DNA from: Chlamydia trachomatis
GTDB lineage: Bacteria > Chlamydiota > Chlamydiia > Chlamydiales > 2-12-FULL-49-11
Assembly: GCA_945872565.1 (NCBI GenBank)
Contig: CAMBZN010000002.1
Location: forward strand, 1-64,000
Direction: 5' to 3'
Length of the DNA stretch: 64,000 bases
In this document: one piece after another, positions 60,190 through 64,000 of the stretch
Position numbering within the stretch: position 1 is the first letter of the stretch
How the letters are laid out: each line of letters starts with the position of its first letter
Notes under the pieces: generated by a model
Seen by the model: only the letters and a program-made list of their open reading frames with translations
The model's database searches: none
What the model was told of the DNA's origin: nothing
Made by a program: the position numbers and the translations under genes

Positions 60190-60657
60190 TTACATTGCTT
60201 CTGAAGAAGCTTCTGTATTCACAGTTCTTTTATTTAAATAATTCTGCTGATAATTTTTTACATCATCGGAATGAATTACCCATGCAGCACCCTTTCTGAT
60301 CGCTTTTAACAATCCAATTCGTGTTGCATAATAAATTTTTTGCGGCGGAACACCAAGCATTTTTGCAACTTGATTAACCGAAAAATATCCTTTATGATTA
60401 TCAAACACTAATTCACCATCAAACATCGATTTTGCTCTAGAGTACTTTCTTCTTCTATAGTCATCTAAATCTTTAAGATCAATAGTCCAACGAGTTGCAT
60501 CTTTAGAAGCTCTAAGCTTTCTTTGCTTGATTGCAACGTAAATTGCTTGTCTTGTTACATTATTTAGCCTTGCTGCCTCAGTAATTGAAACAACTCTTGC
60601 TGAGCTACTACCTTCACCCTGCTCAATACCTTTCATATTTTCTTTTTCTTCAAACAT
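60190..60657 (-). CDS. euo: Developmental repressor Euo
   Basis: DNA-binding protein specific to the Chlamydiota. In Chlamydia it is made early and represses late genes until reticulate bodies convert to elementary bodies. The 155 residues contain two tandem excisionase/MerR-like helix-turn-helix domains: SITEAARLNNVTRQAIYVAI (about 24-43) with RWTIDLKDLDDYRRRKYSR, and FSVNQVAKMLGVPPQKIYYA (about 92-111) with AWVIHSDDVKNYQQNY. GAGGAGGG precedes the ATG with good spacing. It lies between recJ and, divergently, tsp; in Chlamydia gltX (CT445) follows. The first about 20 residues are shorter than I remember for Chlamydia Euo. Confidence 0.95.
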   Translation of the reverse strand: MFEEKENMKGIEQGEGSSSARVVSITEAARLNNVTRQAIYVAIKQRKLRASKDATRWTIDLKDLDDYRRRKYSRAKSMFDGELVFDNHKGYFSVNQVAKMLGVPPQKIYYATRIGLLKAIRKGAAWVIHSDDVKNYQQNYLNKRTVNTEASSEAM

Positions 60658-60967
60658 TTTATTACCCTCCTCTCTTAAGATAATTTAAAAAATTAACCTT
60701 ACAAACTTTTAAAGCCTAGCTTATAATTAAAAAGTTCCTTTAGTTAACTCGCTTTTTCATTTTATTCATTCTTTTACCCTTTTGAATAAGTAATTTTGCC
60801 ATAAAAAAAGAATTGATATCAATCTTTTTCGTTCAAAAGCGTAAAAAAATTAAGAAGTTAAGAATATATTTACAAAAAAATCAAAATTATTGAATAATTT
60901 ACTTCACTTTTCTCTAGTTAGAAAGGAACAAATCACTTATGCTGCGATCAAATAGGCGGGCCGTACA
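60658..60967. other. 310-bp AT-rich divergent promoter region, euo/tsp
   Basis: No gene is seen. For euo the best promoter guess on the minus strand is TTGTAA with TATCTT 16 bp downstream, but this gives a very short leader. The region holds many A/T runs of the type Euo is known to bind in Chlamydia, and a perfect 12-bp palindrome at 60812-60823. Autoregulation by Euo and shared control of tsp are plausible but not shown. Confidence 0.5.
60812..60823. promoter_or_regulatory. 12-bp perfect palindrome between euo and tsp
   Basis: attgatatcaat is its own reverse complement. Flanking words cttttgaa (60779-60786) and ttcaaaag (60832-60839) form an additional, asymmetrically placed inverted repeat. 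It is a candidate operator, possibly for Euo. Confidence 0.35.
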
Positions 60968-62902
60968 ATGAAGAAAAATTTTTTTAATCTGTTCTTAATA
61001 ATCTTATTTTCAATATCTTGCGCCTTACATGGTTCAATAGCCCCCCCAAAGCTTACAGCTCACGACACCTTTGAAAAAACCGAAGAGATCTTAAAAGTGC
61101 ATGCAAAGTACAAAAAAATAGATAATGTCCTGATGGGGAGGATTTTCAATATATTTATTGATAAAATTGACCCATTAAAGGTTTATCTCCTTCATTCTGA
61201 AATAGATATGTACCTAAACCCCACTGATAATTTTTTAACCGTTGCTACAGAAGACTATAATCATGAGAACTTTACATTTTTTTCCACCTTGTACGGAACC
61301 TTTCTTAAATCGATAGAAAGACGTCATACAATAGAATCTTCTATCTCCTACAAAGATCTGCCAAAAGCTGTGGACTACAAAGCCATAGAAGCGATGGGGC
61401 ACCCAAAAACTGAAGAGGAGTGCAAGATGAAGCTTCGCATGATTAAGTCTCTTCAAGAGGATGCAATCACCCGTCTTTCTGAAGATAAGCAGGAAAAGCA
61501 ACGGGCATATATTTTAAAAAAGCGCTTAAATCAAGAAAAAGAGTTGATCACCGAATCAACTCTTCAAAGAACTAGAATGGTCCATGCTTTTTTTCTAAAA
61601 AGCGTAGCCGAGGCCCTAGATTCTCATACAACTTATTTTACTCCCCACGAGGCAAAGCAATTTATTATCCATATCCAGCAAAGGCTTTTTGGAATCGGAG
61701 CTATTTTAAGCGATACAATGGATGGCTTATCTGTAGAAAAAATCATCAAGGGAGGCCCAGCTTTTAAGAACAAATCCTTAAAAAAAGGGGATAAAATCAT
61801 TGCAGTAAACAATACATCCATTATCGGGATGGATCTTTCCGAGGCTGTGGATCTTATCCGGGGCCCAAAGCAGACAAAAGTGATTCTCTCTATTATTAGA
61901 ACTGAAAAAGATACAAAACAAACCTTTGATGTAGAGATAGTTAGAGATGAGATCGTTGTGGAAGAGAGTCGCTATACAGCAAAAACTGAGCCTTATGGGG
62001 ATGGTGTAATAGCCCACCTTCACCTCCACTCTTTTTATTCGGTTCCAACTGCATCATCTGTAAAGGACTTAAGAAAAGAGATCCTTGAGATTCAAAAGAA
62101 CCATAAGTTAAAAGGGGTGATCCTAGATCTTCGAAATAATGGCGGGGGGGTATTAACTGAAGCCATTAATGTTGCCTCATTATTCATCAACAAGGGTGTT
62201 GTAGCAGCAATTAGAACCCATACGGGCGATGTAAGCCGTATTCGTAACCTTAGTGATAACAAGCTTTGGGACGGCCCTTTGGTGGTTTTAACAAACAAAG
62301 GCTCTGCCTCTGCATCAGAAATTGTTGCCTTATCCTTATCTGATTATGGCAGGGCTATCATTGTGGGCGATAGCAGAACTTGGGGAAAAGGGACTCACCA
62401 ATCAGGGACATTTTTTGATGCCTCTCCAGATAGCGTCAATCCAAAAGGGGAATATAAAGTAACGGGGGGGGTATATTACACTGTTGGAGGTAAAAGCCCT
62501 CAGTTAACCGGTGTTCTCTCAGACATTGTTGTTCCAGGGGTGTACGCAAAATCAGAAATCGGAGAGAAATTTGCCAAATTTCCTTTGGACAATGATTCAA
62601 TAGACCCTTTATTTCAAGACGATCTTGCTGATGTTCACCCCCTCTACCGCTTTAAAATCAAAAAAGCTCTTCAAATGAATCTTCAGGAAAAAGAGTCCAT
62701 TGCAAAATATCTTCCCGCGCTTCAAAAATCCTCTGAAGAAAGAATTAAATTGAATAAGGATTATCAGAATTTCCTCCTTGCCATAGAAAACCCTACTGAC
62801 AACGTTTATAATGAGGAACTTTATTCGCAAGAGGATCATCAACTAGCAGAGTGTATGAATATCATGAAAGAGTTCATTCTCCTCCACGACAAAGATCTGT
62901 AA
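60968..62902 (+). CDS. tsp: Tail-specific protease Tsp (S41 family, exported)
   Basis: Periplasmic or secreted serine protease; its C. trachomatis counterpart CT441 has been linked to cleavage of host proteins. The signal peptide is MKKNFFNLFLIILFSISCALHG. The 644 residues hold an N-terminal helical Tsp domain (about 30-240), a PDZ domain (about 245-330) with GIGAIL, KKGDKIIAVNN and GMDLSEAVDLIRGPK, and the S41 core with GVILDLRNNGGGVL, the nucleophile Ser in GSASASEIVAL and the Lys in RTWGKGTHQSG. A helical C-terminal region follows. In C. trachomatis the cysteine-rich envelope genes lie between gltX and tsp; here gltX follows tsp directly. Confidence 0.95.
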   Translation: MKKNFFNLFLIILFSISCALHGSIAPPKLTAHDTFEKTEEILKVHAKYKKIDNVLMGRIFNIFIDKIDPLKVYLLHSEIDMYLNPTDNFLTVATEDYNHENFTFFSTLYGTFLKSIERRHTIESSISYKDLPKAVDYKAIEAMGHPKTEEECKMKLRMIKSLQEDAITRLSEDKQEKQRAYILKKRLNQEKELITESTLQRTRMVHAFFLKSVAEALDSHTTYFTPHEAKQFIIHIQQRLFGIGAILSDTMDGLSVEKIIKGGPAFKNKSLKKGDKIIAVNNTSIIGMDLSEAVDLIRGPKQTKVILSIIRTEKDTKQTFDVEIVRDEIVVEESRYTAKTEPYGDGVIAHLHLHSFYSVPTASSVKDLRKEILEIQKNHKLKGVILDLRNNGGGVLTEAINVASLFINKGVVAAIRTHTGDVSRIRNLSDNKLWDGPLVVLTNKGSASASEIVALSLSDYGRAIIVGDSRTWGKGTHQSGTFFDASPDSVNPKGEYKVTGGVYYTVGGKSPQLTGVLSDIVVPGVYAKSEIGEKFAKFPLDNDSIDPLFQDDLADVHPLYRFKIKKALQMNLQEKESIAKYLPALQKSSEERIKLNKDYQNFLLAIENPTDNVYNEELYSQEDHQLAECMNIMKEFILLHDKDL

Positions 62903-62945
62903 AACTCAATTGCAAAAAGTTTGTCAATAGGATATACTTCTTTGC

Positions 62946-64000
62946 ATGAAAATTCGTACACGTATTGCTCCTTCGCCAACAGGACACCCACATGTTGGGA
63001 CATTATATATGGCTCTTTTTAATCTCATTTATGCACGGGCAAATGGGGGAGAATTTATCCTTAGAATCGAAGATACTGATCAAAAACGTTCAAGACCTGA
63101 ATATGAGACCAGCATTTATGAATCGCTCAAGTGGATAGGCCTTACATGGGATGAAGGCCCCGATGTGGGAGGTCCTTACGGTCCTTATAGACAATCAGAC
63201 AGAAGCGATATTTATAAGAAATATTGCAAGCAACTCCTTTCCGAGGGTAAAGCCTATAAATGTTTCACAACTGCCGCTGAATTAGAAGAGATCAAGCTTC
63301 TTGCGAAAAAGACAGGGGGAAGGGCCGGCTACGATAGAAGGCATCGAAATTTAACCGATGAAGAAATTAAAGAATTTGAAAATCAAGGAAGATCCTTTGT
63401 AGTAAGATTAAAAGTGCCACTAACTGGTGAGGTTACTTTTACCGATTCAATCAAGGGAATTGTAAAAGTTCCTTGCGCTGACATTGACGATCAGGTTTTA
63501 ATGAAATCAGATGGACTACCAACGTACCATCTTGCAAATGTGATTGATGACCACTTGATGAAAATTTCTCATGTGATTAGGGGCGATGAGTGGTTAAGCT
63601 CTACTCCAAAGCATATATTAATCAATGAAGCGTTTGGTTTTACCCCTCCGACGTTTATGCACATGCCCTTATTACTAGGAATTGATGGAAAAAAACTTTC
63701 TAAAAGAAAAAATCCTACCTCTGCCTATTATTATAGAGATTCCGGTTACCTTCCTGAAGCTTTTATCAACTTTTTAACTTTGATGGGTTATAGCATGGAA
63801 GGGGGAAAAGAAATCTACCAGTTAGATGAGATCATTTCCACCTTTAATGAGCGGCGAATAGGGACAAGCGGAGCAGTATTTGACGTGAAAAAGCTTGATT
63901 GGATCAATCAGCAGTATATGATAGCATCCATCCCCGAGAAAGATTTATGGGGAAGAATTAAGGAGTGGGGGTTTAAAGATGAGTTTATGCAAAAATTAAT
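62946..64000 (+). CDS. gltX: Glutamyl-tRNA synthetase, 5' part
   Basis: Class Ib synthetase; the window ends after about 351 codons, so roughly the last 150 residues are missing. The ATG at 62946 gives [21 protein letters not shown] with the HIGH-type motif (HPHVG) at the usual place. Further landmarks are [15 protein letters not shown], the tRNA-contact segment [12 protein letters not shown]-like ([20 protein letters not shown]), [11 protein letters not shown] and the KMSKS-type KKLSKRK. It is 43 bp behind tsp in the same direction. The ortholog is CT445, which in Chlamydia lies next to euo. Confidence 0.96.
   Translation, partial: MKIRTRIAPSPTGHPHVGTLYMALFNLIYARANGGEFILRIEDTDQKRSRPEYETSIYESLKWIGLTWDEGPDVGGPYGPYRQSDRSDIYKKYCKQLLSEGKAYKCFTTAAELEEIKLLAKKTGGRAGYDRRHRNLTDEEIKEFENQGRSFVVRLKVPLTGEVTFTDSIKGIVKVPCADIDDQVLMKSDGLPTYHLANVIDDHLMKISHVIRGDEWLSSTPKHILINEAFGFTPPTFMHMPLLLGIDGKKLSKRKNPTSAYYYRDSGYLPEAFINFLTLMGYSMEGGKEIYQLDEIISTFNERRIGTSGAVFDVKKLDWINQQYMIASIPEKDLWGRIKEWGFKDEFMQKL

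Noticed and set aside
62143-62473. Two runs of seven to eight G in tsp
   Set aside because: They encode ordinary Gly codons within the conserved S41 core and the frame is intact, so there is no sign of switching.

Overview
This window comes from a member of the Chlamydiota outside the classical genus Chlamydia, most likely an environmental lineage of the Parachlamydia/Simkania/Rhabdochlamydia kind. I infer this from gene order. Several blocks follow Chlamydia trachomatis order as I remember it: rpsU-dnaJ; gap-rplQ-rpoA through rplC; a Cap1-like locus, then fmt-lpxA-fabZ-lpxC-lnt; dacF, CT550, rsbW, CT548, CT547, dnaE, uhpC, hisS, aspS, mip, trmL, trxA; and cmk/plsC, cdsA, uppS, secDF, recJ, euo with tsp and gltX. 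The DNA is AT-rich. The chlamydial developmental regulator euo and a hexose-phosphate antiporter of the host-phosphate-scavenging type support the assignment. No genus can be named from the sequence alone.

Layout. 1-1.8 kb: end of a gene with a 14-copy Ala-Pro-Pro repeat and a papain/C39-like cysteine-protease domain, then two orphan reading frames. 1.8-4.5 kb: rpsU, dnaJ, a lipase-like hydrolase and a TspO protein. 4.5-8.3 kb: accessory DNA, with an orphan gene, two paralogous loci sharing an N-terminal transmembrane module but carrying different C-terminal domains (one broken by a stop codon), perfect palindromes, a MITE-like element and a secreted protein. 8.4-22.6 kb: tRNA-Leu, a conserved hypothetical gene, gap, and the alpha-spc-S10 ribosomal super-operon on the minus strand. 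22.7-25.3 kb: three lineage-specific membrane proteins at the place where Chlamydia has Cap1. 25.5-30.8 kb: fmt, lipid A and fatty-acid genes, lnt and a DoxX protein. 30.8-35.1 kb: an RsmB-type methyltransferase, a SurA-like protein, ksgA and a PBP-type carboxypeptidase. 35.2-50.4 kb: the CT550-CT539 block, with a cluster of Mip relatives and a possibly phase-variable orphan gene. 50.4-64 kb: a cmk-plsC fusion, cdsA, uppS, fused secDF, recJ, euo, tsp and the 5' part of gltX.

How the genes work together. Most of the window is core growth machinery: translation, Sec export (secY and secDF), envelope building (lpxA, lpxC, fabZ, lnt, uppS, cdsA, plsC, dacF, a BamD-like protein), replication and repair (dnaE, recJ), and energy import from the host (uhpC). 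Host interaction probably rests on the Cap1-locus membrane proteins, the Mip family, Tsp and the repeat-bearing protease-like protein.

Most interesting: (1) the modular family at 5.3-7.2 kb, with a constant N-terminal membrane segment, a constant upstream palindrome and swapped C-terminal domains (GNAT versus DUF4116-like); (2) the cmk-plsC gene fusion; (3) a split gene at 43.4-44.3 kb that one extra G in a seven-G tract would restore; (4) two truncated Mip-N paralogs in front of mip; (5) two unrelated inverted-repeat elements of about 165 bp.
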